Numbered from the stretch's first letter, positions 52,034 through 60,435 are shown. The stretch: 64,000 bases of DNA from Bacillota bacterium (GCA_012521345.1 JAAYMN010000096.1:18702-82701); one strand, 5' to 3'. Program-made: numbers and translations. Notes: generated from the letters alone by a model not told the origin.

Positions 52034-53053
52034 GTGAAAGAAGCGTTAATTTTAGGCATAGAAACATCATGCGATGAAACGGCGGCGGCCGTGGTGGCCG
52101 GCGGCCGGCAGGTCAAAAGCAATATTATTGCTTCACAGGTGGATATCCACCGCAAATTTGGCGGTGTGGTGCCGGAAATTGCTTCGCGGAAACATCTGGA
52201 ACTGATCAACTTGGTGGTTGAGGAAGCCTTGCAGGCGGCAGGCTGCACCTTGGCCGACCTGGCCTGTCTTGCCGTGACACAGGGGCCCGGCCTGGTAGGC
52301 GCCCTCCTGGTGGGAGTGAACACGGCCAAAACCTTGGCCTATGCCACGGGAAAGCCGCTGGTCGCAGTCAATCATGTGCTGGCACATGTGGCCGCCAATT
52401 ACCTGGTGCATGATGTGGAATTTCCTGCCGTCTGCCTGGTCGTCTCCGGAGGCCATACCAGCCTGCTTTATCTTGCGGCAAGGGGTGAGGCGGAGCTTTT
52501 GGCGTCGACCCGTGATGATGCCGCCGGAGAGGCTTTTGATAAAATTGCCAGGGTGCTGGGGCTGGGCTACCCGGGAGGGCCGGCCATTGAGCTTGCCGCC
52601 CGGGAAGGCGATGCGCATGCTTTTGCTTTTCCCAAGGCTTTCAGCGGCCAGGATGATGTCTTGGCATTTTCTTTTTCCGGTTTAAAGTCTGCGGTAATCA
52701 ACACTGTGCATAATATAATACAAAAAGGACAAAAACTGCCTGTTGCCGACGTGGCCGCCAGTTTCCAGCAGGCTGTGGTTGACATCCTGGTGGAAAAAAC
52801 CTGTCTGGCGGCAAGGAGCAAGGGGACAAAAACGGTGCTTCTGGCCGGCGGTGTTGCCGCCAACCTGCTGCTGCGGGAACGGCTGGCGGCGGCGCTGGCG
52901 GCAGAAGGCCGCAGCCTTCTTTTCCCGCCGCTTTCGCTATGTACTGACAATGCGGCCATGGTGGCGGCGGCCGGCTGGGACAATTATCGCAGGGGGCAAT
53001 TCGCAGGACTCGACTTAAATGCAGATCCGGCTTTAGACATGATGCGCCACTAA
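52034..53053 (+). CDS. tsaD: tRNA t6A transferase TsaD
   Basis: TsaD transfers the threonylcarbamoyl group from threonylcarbamoyl-AMP to A37. The 339-residue product begins LGIETSCDETAAAVV, with the metal-binding HVLAH motif near residue 115, VVSGGHTSLLY near 137 and GGVAANLLLR near 275. GTG 52034 follows GGGGTGGCGG. With tsaE and tsaB it supplies the t6A machinery, except TsaC/Sua5, which is not in the window. The operon ends here, since no gene follows for 400 bp. Confidence 0.96.
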   Translation: MKEALILGIETSCDETAAAVVAGGRQVKSNIIASQVDIHRKFGGVVPEIASRKHLELINLVVEEALQAAGCTLADLACLAVTQGPGLVGALLVGVNTAKTLAYATGKPLVAVNHVLAHVAANYLVHDVEFPAVCLVVSGGHTSLLYLAARGEAELLASTRDDAAGEAFDKIARVLGLGYPGGPAIELAAREGDAHAFAFPKAFSGQDDVLAFSFSGLKSAVINTVHNIIQKGQKLPVADVAASFQQAVVDILVEKTCLAARSKGTKTVLLAGGVAANLLLRERLAAALAAEGRSLLFPPLSLCTDNAAMVAAAGWDNYRRGQFAGLDLNADPALDMMRH

Positions 53054-53079
53054 ACGCAGTTGTCGGGATGCGCATTAAG

Positions 53080-53099
53080 TGTTACTAGTTATGGTAACA
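53080..53099. repeat. Inverted repeat upstream of the DnaA-box cluster
   Basis: TGTTAC (53080-53085) and GTAACA (53094-53099) form 6-bp arms around an 8-bp centre, 3 bp before the first DnaA-box-like 9-mer. It could be an operator; no protein can be assigned. Confidence 0.35.
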
Positions 53100-53102
53100 A
53101 CC

Positions 53103-53183
53103 TGTGGACACTGTGGATACTTTGTTAAAATACGTTAATAATAGGGTTATTTCTGTGGATAACCATGTGGATACTGTGGATTA
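53103..53183 (+). promoter_or_regulatory. Cluster of five DnaA-box-like 9-mers upstream of murC
   Basis: Five same-strand 9-mers are seen: TGTGGACAC (53103), TGTGGATAC (53112), TGTGGATAA (53154), TGTGGATAC (53166) and TGTGGATTA (53175). The third is the exact reverse complement of the consensus DnaA box TTATCCACA; the others differ by one to three bases. Boxes 1-2 and 4-5 abut with no gap. AT-rich DNA lies between and after them (53121-53150, 53198-53230). The cluster fills part of a 409-bp gene-free region and could bind DnaA for titration or for control of murC. Confidence 0.7.
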
Positions 53184-53286
53184 GTTGCACTGCCGGCTGC
53201 TAAAAATATGAACAAAATATTGCAAATTCAGGAGCAGCTGGTTTTATGATACTTAACATAAAAAAATCGGCCAATCCTGAAAACTC

Positions 53287-53314
53287 TTTTTTCGACAACG
53301 CAAAAAGTTATAAT
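53287..53314 (+). promoter_or_regulatory. Possible promoter of murC
   Basis: TATAAT lies at 53309-53314 with a poor TTTTTT -35 (53287-53292) 16 bp upstream. The transcript would have a leader of about 140 nt containing a direct repeat ACAGGAAAC at 53320 and 53330. Confidence 0.35.
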
Positions 53315-53462
53315 TGCAACAGGAAACGACAGGAAACCTTGACGAACTGAACTTAACCGAAAGCTTTTCAGCGGTAAAACTTCTGATGCTGCAGCTTTGG
53401 GGCAAGCGCCGCTTTGTCACCTGGCAAGCCGGGCTGACGAAAAACGAAAAGAGGGATGTTTT

Positions 53463-54845
53463 TTGCTTAACCGGATCAAACATCTTCATTTTATAGGTAT
53501 TGGCGGCTACGGGATGAGCGCCCTGGCGCAGGTGCTCCTGGCCATGGGATACATAGTGAGCGGTTCTGACATCAAGCAAAGCGCCATAACGGAAAAATTA
53601 AAAAAACTGGGGGCGACTGTGTTTATCGGTCATGATGCGGCGCATCTTGCCGGGGCGGAACTTGTTGTCTATTCAACTGCCATTCCCCCTGACAATGTCG
53701 AGCTGCAGGCAGCCAGAAGCAGGGGGATGCCTGTCTGGCACCGTTCGGAACTTTTGGCCCGTTTTATTAACGGCCGTTTTGGCATCGCCGTGGCAGGGGC
53801 GCACGGCAAGACAACAACCACCTCCATGATTGCCACGGTGCTGACAGCCGGCGGCCTGGATCCCACTGCGTTTATTGGCGGTGTGCTGGCCGAATTTGGC
53901 GGCAATGCCCGCATCGGCAAATCGGATATTGTCATTGCCGAAGCGGATGAAAGCGACAACACTTTCCTCCGCTACCGGCCCCGGATGGCCGTTGTTACCA
54001 ATGTGGAGGCGGACCATCTGGAGCATTACCAGGGCGATTTCCAGCTGCTTCTGGATGCATATACGTCGTTTTTGGACAATATAGTTCCCGGAGGGACGGC
54101 TGTCCTGAATGCTGAGGACAGGTACCTGCAGGGCATGCATCCCTCTCATCTGCAGAAAATTGTTACATACGGGCTTGCAAAGGGCGACTGGCGTGCCGCC
54201 AATATAGAGTATGCGGGCTGGGGCAGCCGTTTTCAGGTTTTAGGGCCGGAAGGCCCCGTGGGGACGATTACACTGGTTGTCCCCGGTCTGCATAATGTCC
54301 TTAATGCCCTGGCGGCCATTGCAGTGGCCGGGGAGTTCGGGGTGGATTTTGCCCGTGTCCAGGCAGGCCTGGCCAACTTTCACGGTGCAGAGCGCCGCTT
54401 CCAGTTCCTGTACAGGGGAAACGGCATTGCCGTGGTGGACGATTATGCCCATCATCCTACGGAAATACGGGCAACCCTGCAGGCTGCCCGTGCCAACGGG
54501 GTAGAAAGGGTACTGGTCGTTTTCCAGCCGCATCGCTTCACACGGACAAAATGGTTTCTGGAAGAGTTCGCCTGCTCTTTTTATGATGCCGACCAGGTTA
54601 TTTTGCACCGGATATATGCAGCCAGTGAACTGCCGCTGGCGGGAGTATCATCCCGGGAACTGGCAGAAAAGATGCGAGCCAAGGGAGTTAATGTCACCCA
54701 GTTGGATGAAGCGGAGGAGATTATTGCCCATGTGCTGGACATTGCCCGTCCCGGAGACCTGATTATCACCATGGGCGCCGGGGACATAACGGAAATCGGC
54801 CACCGGCTGGCGGCAAGACTGCGGGAGAAGGAACATGTCCACTGA
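53463..54845 (+). CDS. murC: UDP-N-acetylmuramate--L-alanine ligase
   Basis: MurC adds L-alanine to UDP-MurNAc, the first peptide step of peptidoglycan synthesis. From TTG 53463 (GAGGGAT upstream) the product has 460 residues. The nucleotide-sugar Rossmann motif GIGGYGMSAL is near residue 11, the ATP loop GAHGKTTTTS near 112, the Glu of EADESD near 155 and DDYAHHPTEI near 325. It overlaps the radical SAM gene by 11 nt. The usual mur/dcw genes are not adjacent. Confidence 0.95.
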   Translation: MLNRIKHLHFIGIGGYGMSALAQVLLAMGYIVSGSDIKQSAITEKLKKLGATVFIGHDAAHLAGAELVVYSTAIPPDNVELQAARSRGMPVWHRSELLARFINGRFGIAVAGAHGKTTTTSMIATVLTAGGLDPTAFIGGVLAEFGGNARIGKSDIVIAEADESDNTFLRYRPRMAVVTNVEADHLEHYQGDFQLLLDAYTSFLDNIVPGGTAVLNAEDRYLQGMHPSHLQKIVTYGLAKGDWRAANIEYAGWGSRFQVLGPEGPVGTITLVVPGLHNVLNALAAIAVAGEFGVDFARVQAGLANFHGAERRFQFLYRGNGIAVVDDYAHHPTEIRATLQAARANGVERVLVVFQPHRFTRTKWFLEEFACSFYDADQVILHRIYAASELPLAGVSSRELAEKMRAKGVNVTQLDEAEEIIAHVLDIARPGDLIITMGAGDITEIGHRLAARLREKEHVH

Positions 54846-56166
54846 TTACTATACCTGCCTGCTAGAAGCCGTGCGGAACAACATTCTGCCGCTTACTTCC
54901 CAGTGCAATGCCAGGTGTGTCTTTTGCAGCCACAGGCAGAACCCGGATGGCGTGCTGATCCACAGGCTGCCGCCGCTTCCTGCGGCCAAGGTTGAAGAAC
55001 TGGTGGAACTCTTGGACCCGCAGGGGAAGGTTGTTATCGGCGAGTCGGCCACGCGCCTGGTGGAAGGGGAGCCCTTTACTCATCCGGAAATCATGCCGAT
55101 TTTAAGACTTGTACGCTCCAGGCTGCCCCGGACAACTATTGCCATAACCACCAATGCCACCTTGCTGACGCCAAAGCTGGCGGCTGATCTAGCGCAGCTT
55201 GCGCCGCTGGAAATAACAGTCTCGCTCAACAGTGCCACGGCTGCCGGACGGCGCCTGCTAATGCAGGACACCGAAGAAAGCCGTGCTCCGGAGGCGGTGG
55301 CAGCCCTTGCCCGCAGCGGTATTCCTTTTCACGGCAGCCTGGTGGCCATGCCCCACCTGACAGGCTGGCAGGATATGGAGGAAACAGTCCATTTTCTTGC
55401 CGGGCACGGCGCCAGGACCATTCGTCTTTTTCTGCCCGGCTACACGGTAAAAACACCGCCCGGCTTGCAGTTCCCGCTGTCCTTATGGGCGGAGGTTGTT
55501 GCTTTTGCCCGGGAGAAAACACGGAGATACGGCTTGCCTGTTATTCCCGAGCCTTGTGTGCCGCCAGACTTGACGGCGGAGATCTGGGGGGTAATGGCCA
55601 AAACGCCGGCACAGGCGGCCGGCCTGCAGCCGGAGGATGTAATTGTGGCAGTGGACGGCAAAGCAGTGGCCACACGTGCGGCAGCCTTTACGGCCGCCAG
55701 GCGGGCGGAAAACCCCGTCATTACTTATAAACGAGGCGGTCGGCTTTATCACGCCAGACTAAAAAAAGCGGCCCTGGAGCCGCCGGGTTTTGTCATGCTT
55801 AATGATTTTCACCCGCGGCGGGTGGCCGCTCTGGAGAGGGCAATAGGACGGCGGCAGGCGGAGAGGCCGCTGGTTTTGGCCTCAGCCTTTGGCGCGCAGC
55901 TTGTCAGGCAGGTGGTGGACAGGTTTGCCCTTCCCGCAATTACCGTTTATAAAGTGGATAATTATTTTTTTGGCGGTTCAATTCAGGCTGCCGGGCTGCT
56001 GACAGTGCGGGATTTTCTGGCGGCGGCGCGTAAAGCGCTGGCCGGACGCCGCCATGACCTGCTGCTTGTGCCACAGGAAGCTTTTGACGGGCACGGCTTT
56101 GATTTGACCGGGCAGCATGTGAACGTGCTGTCACAGGAACTGTCAGTAGCATGTGAAGTTGTCTGA
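54835..56166 (+). CDS. Radical SAM protein with central PDZ and C-terminal DUF512-like domain
   Basis: The 443-residue product starts with a radical SAM domain: cluster motif C-x3-C-x2-C (CNARCVFC) at residues 24-31, then VIGESATRLVEGEPFTHPEI and AITTNATLL strands. A PDZ-like segment follows at about 255-310 (AEIWGVMAKTPAQAAGLQPEDVIVAVDGKAV). The C-terminal part (about 325-443) resembles DUF512: VDNYFFGGSIQAAGLLTVRDFL and LLLVPQEAFDGHG. Known DUF512 proteins place PDZ at the N-terminus, so the order here is rearranged. Its ATG overlaps the murC end and is probably coupled to it. The chemistry is unknown. Confidence 0.8.
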   Translation: MSTDYYTCLLEAVRNNILPLTSQCNARCVFCSHRQNPDGVLIHRLPPLPAAKVEELVELLDPQGKVVIGESATRLVEGEPFTHPEIMPILRLVRSRLPRTTIAITTNATLLTPKLAADLAQLAPLEITVSLNSATAAGRRLLMQDTEESRAPEAVAALARSGIPFHGSLVAMPHLTGWQDMEETVHFLAGHGARTIRLFLPGYTVKTPPGLQFPLSLWAEVVAFAREKTRRYGLPVIPEPCVPPDLTAEIWGVMAKTPAQAAGLQPEDVIVAVDGKAVATRAAAFTAARRAENPVITYKRGGRLYHARLKKAALEPPGFVMLNDFHPRRVAALERAIGRRQAERPLVLASAFGAQLVRQVVDRFALPAITVYKVDNYFFGGSIQAAGLLTVRDFLAAARKALAGRRHDLLLVPQEAFDGHGFDLTGQHVNVLSQELSVACEVV

Positions 56167-56239
56167 CCGGAGGCGATGCCGCTTTCCGTATACCGCGGGT
56201 GCAATCCGTATTGTTTGCATGCACCCCGGCTCCTCCGGT
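56166..56239. other. Two-tier structured element between convergent genes
   Basis: ACCGGAGG (56166-56173) pairs with CCTCCGGT (56232-56239), and inside it GGGTGCA (56197-56203) pairs with TGCACCC (56220-56226). The outer arm includes the radical SAM stop codon. There is no T-run. It may be a terminator variant, an mRNA-end stabiliser or a small RNA. Confidence 0.4.
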
Positions 56240-56285
56240 TCTGTCGCTTGCCGGCGAAAAAGTTTTACAAAAATAAGGCGTGCTT

Positions 56286-56777
56286 TTAAAGGTAGATGTG
56301 CCGTGCTTCAATTGTTTTGCCCAGGGTCAGCAGGCCGCAGGAGTTGCGGGGCCCGCGGCGGCTGTCTGTCAGTGAACCCGGGTTGAAAAGCAGGATGCCG
56401 TTTTTCCACTGCAGGAACGGCTGGTGGATATGGCCGAAGATGACTGCATCCACCCGGTCATCGGCAAAGGCCTGCAGGGCAAGCTCGGGGGTTTTGCTGC
56501 GGTCTCTGCCAAGGTCGCCGTGAATAAGACCAATGCGAAAACCGGCCAGGGTTAGCGTTTTTTTCCTGCCGAAGCGCTCCACAATCTCCAGAGGATCCAT
56601 GTTGCCGGCCACCGCTTCCACCGGCGCGATGGTTTCCAGTTCCTTCACAACGCTCATGGTGACGAGGTCTCCGGCGTGCAGGATCAGCTCCACACCGGCA
56701 AAAATGTCAAACAGGGCGGCGGGCAGGCATCTTGCCCTGGTAGGTATATGGGTGTCGCTTATTACTCCGATTTGCAT
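56286..56777 (-). CDS. YfcE/MJ0936-type metallophosphoesterase
   Basis: The 163-residue calcineurin-like phosphoesterase keeps the two-metal site: GVISDTHIP at residues 4-12, HAGDLVT near 54, GNMDP near 78, HGD near 105 and GHIHQPF near 135. Family members hydrolyse phosphodiesters in vitro; the physiological substrate is unknown. It is a single minus-strand gene, convergent with murC-radical SAM, with GGAGGGAG ahead of the ATG. Confidence 0.9.
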   Translation of the reverse strand: MQIGVISDTHIPTRARCLPAALFDIFAGVELILHAGDLVTMSVVKELETIAPVEAVAGNMDPLEIVERFGRKKTLTLAGFRIGLIHGDLGRDRSKTPELALQAFADDRVDAVIFGHIHQPFLQWKNGILLFNPGSLTDSRRGPRNSCGLLTLGKTIEARHIYL

Positions 56778-56987
56778 TTTGTCTCCCTCCTGTTATGTTG
56801 TTTATAGAGTTCTTGCCTACAGGAAACAATTCCTGCCGTGTATGCGGGATGTTCGCCCCGAAGGGCAAGCCTCGTTTATTTCTTAACAATTTATTATTCT
56901 TGGCAGGGAAGGTTCTTGCGGCAGGATGCTGCGGGAGAAAAGAGAAGTGAATGGGTAAAAAGCCTTGCTGCAGCAGGGGGATGGATT

Positions 56988-58391
56988 ATGGGCAGCAAGA
57001 ATCCGCTTTACGAATACTTTCATCTTTCTTTGCGGGCGCTAAAAGAAACGGTTGGCTCTGAAGAGAGCCAGGCGTTGCTGAAGCAACTGCTGGAAACAGT
57101 TGAATCTTTGATTATGATGCTGGATAACAGGGGGAGGATTACTGAATTTAATCCCGCCTGTGAACATGTATCCGGATACAGCCGCAAGGAAGTGCTGGGC
57201 AAGGCGCCGGATTTTCTTGTTCCGCCGGATGAACAGGCAGATGTGCGTGCGGCAATTGCCAAACTGCTGCAAGGCGGTCAAAAAGCTTCCCAACCGCTGG
57301 TTTATGAGAATCACTGGCAGACCAAGGACGGGCGCAGGCGGCTTTTGGCCTGGACAAACAGCATCATCAATGATGCAAACGGCAAAGTGAGCTCCATTGT
57401 CTGCACCGGGCAGGATGTGACGGAGGCGCGGGCAGAGGAAAGGCGCCGTGCCATCATGCTGGACATCCTGCAGGTTTTGGCCAGCACGTACGATGAGAAT
57501 ACAGTCCTTTCCTACATTCTGAAAACGGTTTGCAGGCACTTGCAGTGTGATGCTGCCGGGATACGCCTGCGCCGGGGCAATGATTACCCATATGTGCAGA
57601 CGATTGGTTTCAGCGATGATTTTATCAGAATGGAATCGCTGCTTAGCTGCTACCAGGGGGGTATTTCCCGGCAGGAGGGGGATAGGCAGGAAGAACTGGA
57701 ATGTATCTGCGGCAGTGTGATCCGCGGCGATCTCAGCCCGGAATTTACCAGTGACACAGGCACTTTCTACACTGGCGACATCAATGAGTTGGCGGCTAAA
57801 CTTGCCAAAAAGGATGTGCCGTTTCGCATTCGCAATCACTGCGGTCAATTTGGCTACAGATCTGTTGCCCTGGTGCCGCTGCGTTTTCGGGAAGAGACAG
57901 TGGGGATCCTGCAGCTTAATGCCACCGTGGAAAATCACTTCAGCGAAGATGACATTGAGTTTTTAACCATGATCGGCCGGAGTATCGGCGCAGCACTGGT
58001 AAGGTTCCAGGCGGAACAGGAAAGAAGAAAAATGCAGCTGATACTGGATAAAATAATACAAAACGCCCGGGACGGTTTTTCCCTGGCAACGCAAGACGGC
58101 GAATTTTTAATTTACAACGCAGCCATGGAACGCATTACCGGCTACACCCTGGAAGAAGTAAACAAACACGGCTGGTTTTACCTCGCTTACCCTGATGAAA
58201 AGGAAAGGCGCCAGGCTGTTCACAAGGCCCGGCAGGCCGCCGCCGGACGGATAGATTTTATTGATACGGTCATCACTTGCAAGGACGGGACACGCAAGCC
58301 TGTGGCCATTTCGGTAACGCCGCTGGAAATAGACGATAAAACCTATAATTTCAGTACTATAATTGATTTGACGCCAATCTATCGGAACTAG
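56988..58391 (+). CDS. PAS-GAF-PAS sensory protein without output domain
   Basis: The 467-residue cytoplasmic protein has a PAS/PAC domain at about 30-150 (SLIMMLDNRGRITEFNPACEHVSGYSRKEVLGK), a GAF domain at about 160-340 (ACRHLQCDAAGIRL; VALVPLRFREETVGILQLNA) and a second PAS/PAC at about 350-465. It ends in the PAC strand FSTIIDLTPIYRN with no kinase, GGDEF, EAL or sigma-54 domain, and a terminator follows 8 nt later. A GAF Cys cluster (CICGS) lies near residue 240. ATG 56988 follows GGGGGAT. The partner it signals to is not coded next door. Confidence 0.85.
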   Translation: MGSKNPLYEYFHLSLRALKETVGSEESQALLKQLLETVESLIMMLDNRGRITEFNPACEHVSGYSRKEVLGKAPDFLVPPDEQADVRAAIAKLLQGGQKASQPLVYENHWQTKDGRRRLLAWTNSIINDANGKVSSIVCTGQDVTEARAEERRRAIMLDILQVLASTYDENTVLSYILKTVCRHLQCDAAGIRLRRGNDYPYVQTIGFSDDFIRMESLLSCYQGGISRQEGDRQEELECICGSVIRGDLSPEFTSDTGTFYTGDINELAAKLAKKDVPFRIRNHCGQFGYRSVALVPLRFREETVGILQLNATVENHFSEDDIEFLTMIGRSIGAALVRFQAEQERRKMQLILDKIIQNARDGFSLATQDGEFLIYNAAMERITGYTLEEVNKHGWFYLAYPDEKERRQAVHKARQAAAGRIDFIDTVITCKDGTRKPVAISVTPLEIDDKTYNFSTIIDLTPIYRN

Positions 58392-58398
58392 GAGCTGT

Positions 58399-58421
58399 CC
58401 CGGCAGAGCCGGGTTTTTTTT
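58399..58421 (+). terminator. Terminator after the PAS-GAF-PAS gene
   Basis: CCCGGC (58399-58404) and GCCGGG (58408-58413) pair around AGA, followed by nine T residues. Confidence 0.9.
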
Positions 58422-58466
58422 TGCCGGCCTGGGGAAGACGGCAGGTAATTTTACGACAAATGGGGC

Positions 58467-58495
58467 TTGACAGTTCGACAATAAAGGTTTAAAAT
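58467..58495 (+). promoter_or_regulatory. Sigma-A promoter of the MATE gene
   Basis: TTGACA (58467-58472) and TAAAAT (58490-58495) are 17 bp apart. The operator dyad begins 3 bp downstream. Confidence 0.75.
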
Positions 58496-58497
58496 CA

Positions 58498-58519
58498 AAA
58501 CGTTAGTTTTCTAACATTT
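58498..58519. promoter_or_regulatory. MepR-like GTTAG operator of the MATE gene
   Basis: AAACGTTAG (58498-58506) and CTAACATTT (58511-58519) are inverted arms, eight of nine positions matching, around TTTT. They cover the transcription start. GTTAG is the half-site recognised by the MarR-family repressor MepR of the S. aureus mepRA MATE system (established knowledge), so repression by a MarR-type protein is likely. Confidence 0.6.
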
Positions 58520-58560
58520 AACCGCCTTCAGGTTGGCTTGGTATTCCGGGAGGGTTGTGC

Positions 58561-59967
58561 ATGGAATCTGCAAAACAGCTTGGCGAAGGCAAAATTTCAA
58601 GCCTTATCATAAAATTTTCCGCCCCTGCCATTGTGGGGATGGTTGTAACTTCAATTTACAATGTTGTTGACCGTATTTATGTGGCTAAGGGTGTAGGACC
58701 CTTGGGACTTGCCGGTGTTACTCTTGGTTTTCCCATCATGATGCTTGTCATGGCATTGACCAGCCTCGTCAGCATCGGGGCCACTGCCATCATTTCTATC
58801 CGCCTGGGTGAAAAAGCGCAGGATGAGGCTGAGAAAGTACTTGGCAATGCCATTGTGCTGCTCTTTGTCCTTTCTCTTATTATAACGTTTTTGGGTTTGC
58901 TGTTTCTCGAGCCTTTACTGATTGCTTTTGGTGCCAGTGAAGATATTTTACCGTATGCCAAAGCTTACATGCGTATCATTTTTGCCGGGATCATCTCCCA
59001 GATTTACAGTTTGGGAATGGCCAACTACATCCGCGCCGAAGGTGATCCGAAGACGTCTATGTTTTCAATGTTAATCGGTGCGCTGATCAATATTGTCTTT
59101 GACCCCATTCTGATTTTTGGCTTTAACATGGGTGTCGCCGGCGCAGCTATTGCGACAGTCCTTTCCCAGATTGTTTCCGCCTGTTGGCTTGCTTCCCGCT
59201 ACCTGTGCGGCAAAAGCCTGCTGAAAATCCGCCCGCAGTATTTCAGGCTGTCCTGGCCGCGTGTGCTGCACATTTTAACGGTGGGAACGCCCGCTTTCTT
59301 TAAACAGATTTCCACTAGCCTGACTGTCCTGATTTTAAACCATTCCCTGCAGACTTACGGAGGAGACATGGCTATTTCCGCTTTTGGCGTGGTTCACAGT
59401 GTCAATACCCTGGTTATGATGCCCATCTTTGGTATCAGCCAGGGGATACAGCCCATTGTGGGTTATAATTATGGCGCCCGCCAGTATGAGCGGGTTAAGA
59501 AAACGCTTTACTGGGGTATTTTCCTCGCCTCCTGTTTCACTGTTGCCGGCTTTTTGCTTATTGTTCTGTCTCCGGAACGCTTCGTGCTGCTTTTCAGTGA
59601 GCATGGGAGCGATCTGATGGCCTTGGCGGTTAATGCCATGCGCATTAATCTTTCCTTGCTTCCCGTCCTTGGCTTTACCATAGTATCCGCCAACTACTTC
59701 CAGGCGGTGGGCAAACCCAGGCAGGCTGTCGTCCTGAATCTGATCCGCCAGGTTTTCTTGATTGTGCCACTGACATATTTGCTGCCCCGGTATGTTGTGC
59801 CCGGTCTGGACGGAGTCTGGATGGCTGCTCCCACGTCAGACGGCATTTCCACCCTACTGACGGCAGGAGCCATTTTCCTGGAGGTGCGCCACCTGAACAA
59901 AATGGAGCATGATGAACAAAACGGGACGGGAGAACTGGAGCGGGCGGCCGCCTTAGCCGGCAAATAA
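58561..59967 (+). CDS. MATE-family efflux pump (MepA-like)
   Basis: The 468-residue membrane protein has twelve predicted helices in two halves. Typical segments are LIIKFSAPAIVGMVVTSIYNVVDRIYV, a first-half LGFPIMMLVMALTSLVSIGATAIISIRLGE and the second-half GISQGIQPIVGYNYGA. It should expel cationic drugs or metabolites using a Na+ or H+ gradient. ATG 58561 lies 8 nt after GGGAGGG; GTG 58555 is too close. It has its own promoter, operator and terminator, with no regulator gene beside it. Confidence 0.93.
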   Translation: MESAKQLGEGKISSLIIKFSAPAIVGMVVTSIYNVVDRIYVAKGVGPLGLAGVTLGFPIMMLVMALTSLVSIGATAIISIRLGEKAQDEAEKVLGNAIVLLFVLSLIITFLGLLFLEPLLIAFGASEDILPYAKAYMRIIFAGIISQIYSLGMANYIRAEGDPKTSMFSMLIGALINIVFDPILIFGFNMGVAGAAIATVLSQIVSACWLASRYLCGKSLLKIRPQYFRLSWPRVLHILTVGTPAFFKQISTSLTVLILNHSLQTYGGDMAISAFGVVHSVNTLVMMPIFGISQGIQPIVGYNYGARQYERVKKTLYWGIFLASCFTVAGFLLIVLSPERFVLLFSEHGSDLMALAVNAMRINLSLLPVLGFTIVSANYFQAVGKPRQAVVLNLIRQVFLIVPLTYLLPRYVVPGLDGVWMAAPTSDGISTLLTAGAIFLEVRHLNKMEHDEQNGTGELERAAALAGK

Positions 59968-59983
59968 GGAAAGACGCAACTCG

Positions 59984-60021
59984 GCACCAATCATGCCAGG
60001 GCATGGTTGGTGCTTTTTTTT
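59984..60021 (+). terminator. Terminator of the MATE gene
   Basis: GCACCAATCATGCC (59984-59997) pairs with GGCATGGTTGGTGC (60000-60013) over 13-14 bp, followed by TTTTTTTT. Confidence 0.92.
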
Positions 60022-60131
60022 GCAGTTTTTACACCGGCAAGTGTTCTCCTAAGCAGGGCAATTCACTAGAGGAAACTGCTGCGGGCGGCTGCTTTTACGC
60101 ATGCAGTATGTCGTGCAAGATGAATACCGGG

Positions 60132-60164
60132 AAAAACAGCAAAAGCGCCCCTCCAGAGGAGCGC
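60132..60164 (-). terminator. Terminator of the abrB gene
   Basis: On the minus strand GCGCTCCT pairs with AGGGGCGC (one G-U) around CTGG, followed by TTTTGCTGTTTTT. Confidence 0.75.
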
Positions 60165-60183
60165 CTTGTTGTTCGGAAAGATG

Positions 60184-60435
60184 TTATTTGCCCACCTTGT
60201 GGGCAATTTCTTCTGCACATTCACGGCAGATCATTTTTCCGTTAAAATCTATAATATCCACCGCGTTTTGGCAAAAGATGCAAGCCGGCTCATACTTACG
60301 CAGGATTATCTTTTCACCGTCAACAAAAATCTCCAGTCCGTCCTTAATCTCGATTCCCAGGGTACGCCTCAGCTCAATCGGGATTACTACCCGCCCCAGT
60401 TCGTCTACTTTCCGGACTATTCCTGTCGCTTTCAT
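60184..60435 (-). CDS. AbrB-family transition-state regulator with C-terminal zinc motif
   Basis: The 83-residue protein has an N-terminal AbrB swapped-hairpin DNA-binding domain (GIVRKVDELGRVVIPIELRRTLGI), then DGLEIFVDGEKIILRKYEP. The C-terminal part has a C-x2-C...C-x2-C set (CIFC near 52 and CREC near 70) that should bind zinc and is frequent in clostridial AbrB proteins. Such dimers repress post-exponential and sporulation genes. It is shorter than SpoVT, which carries a GAF domain. GGGGGAGGTG precedes the ATG. It is monocistronic. Confidence 0.92.
   Translation of the reverse strand: MKATGIVRKVDELGRVVIPIELRRTLGIEIKDGLEIFVDGEKIILRKYEPACIFCQNAVDIIDFNGKMICRECAEEIAHKVGK

Noticed and set aside
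53054..53462. Calling the DnaA-box cluster the chromosomal origin
   Set aside because: dnaA, dnaN, rpmH, gyrB and similar origin markers are absent, so only DnaA binding is proposed.
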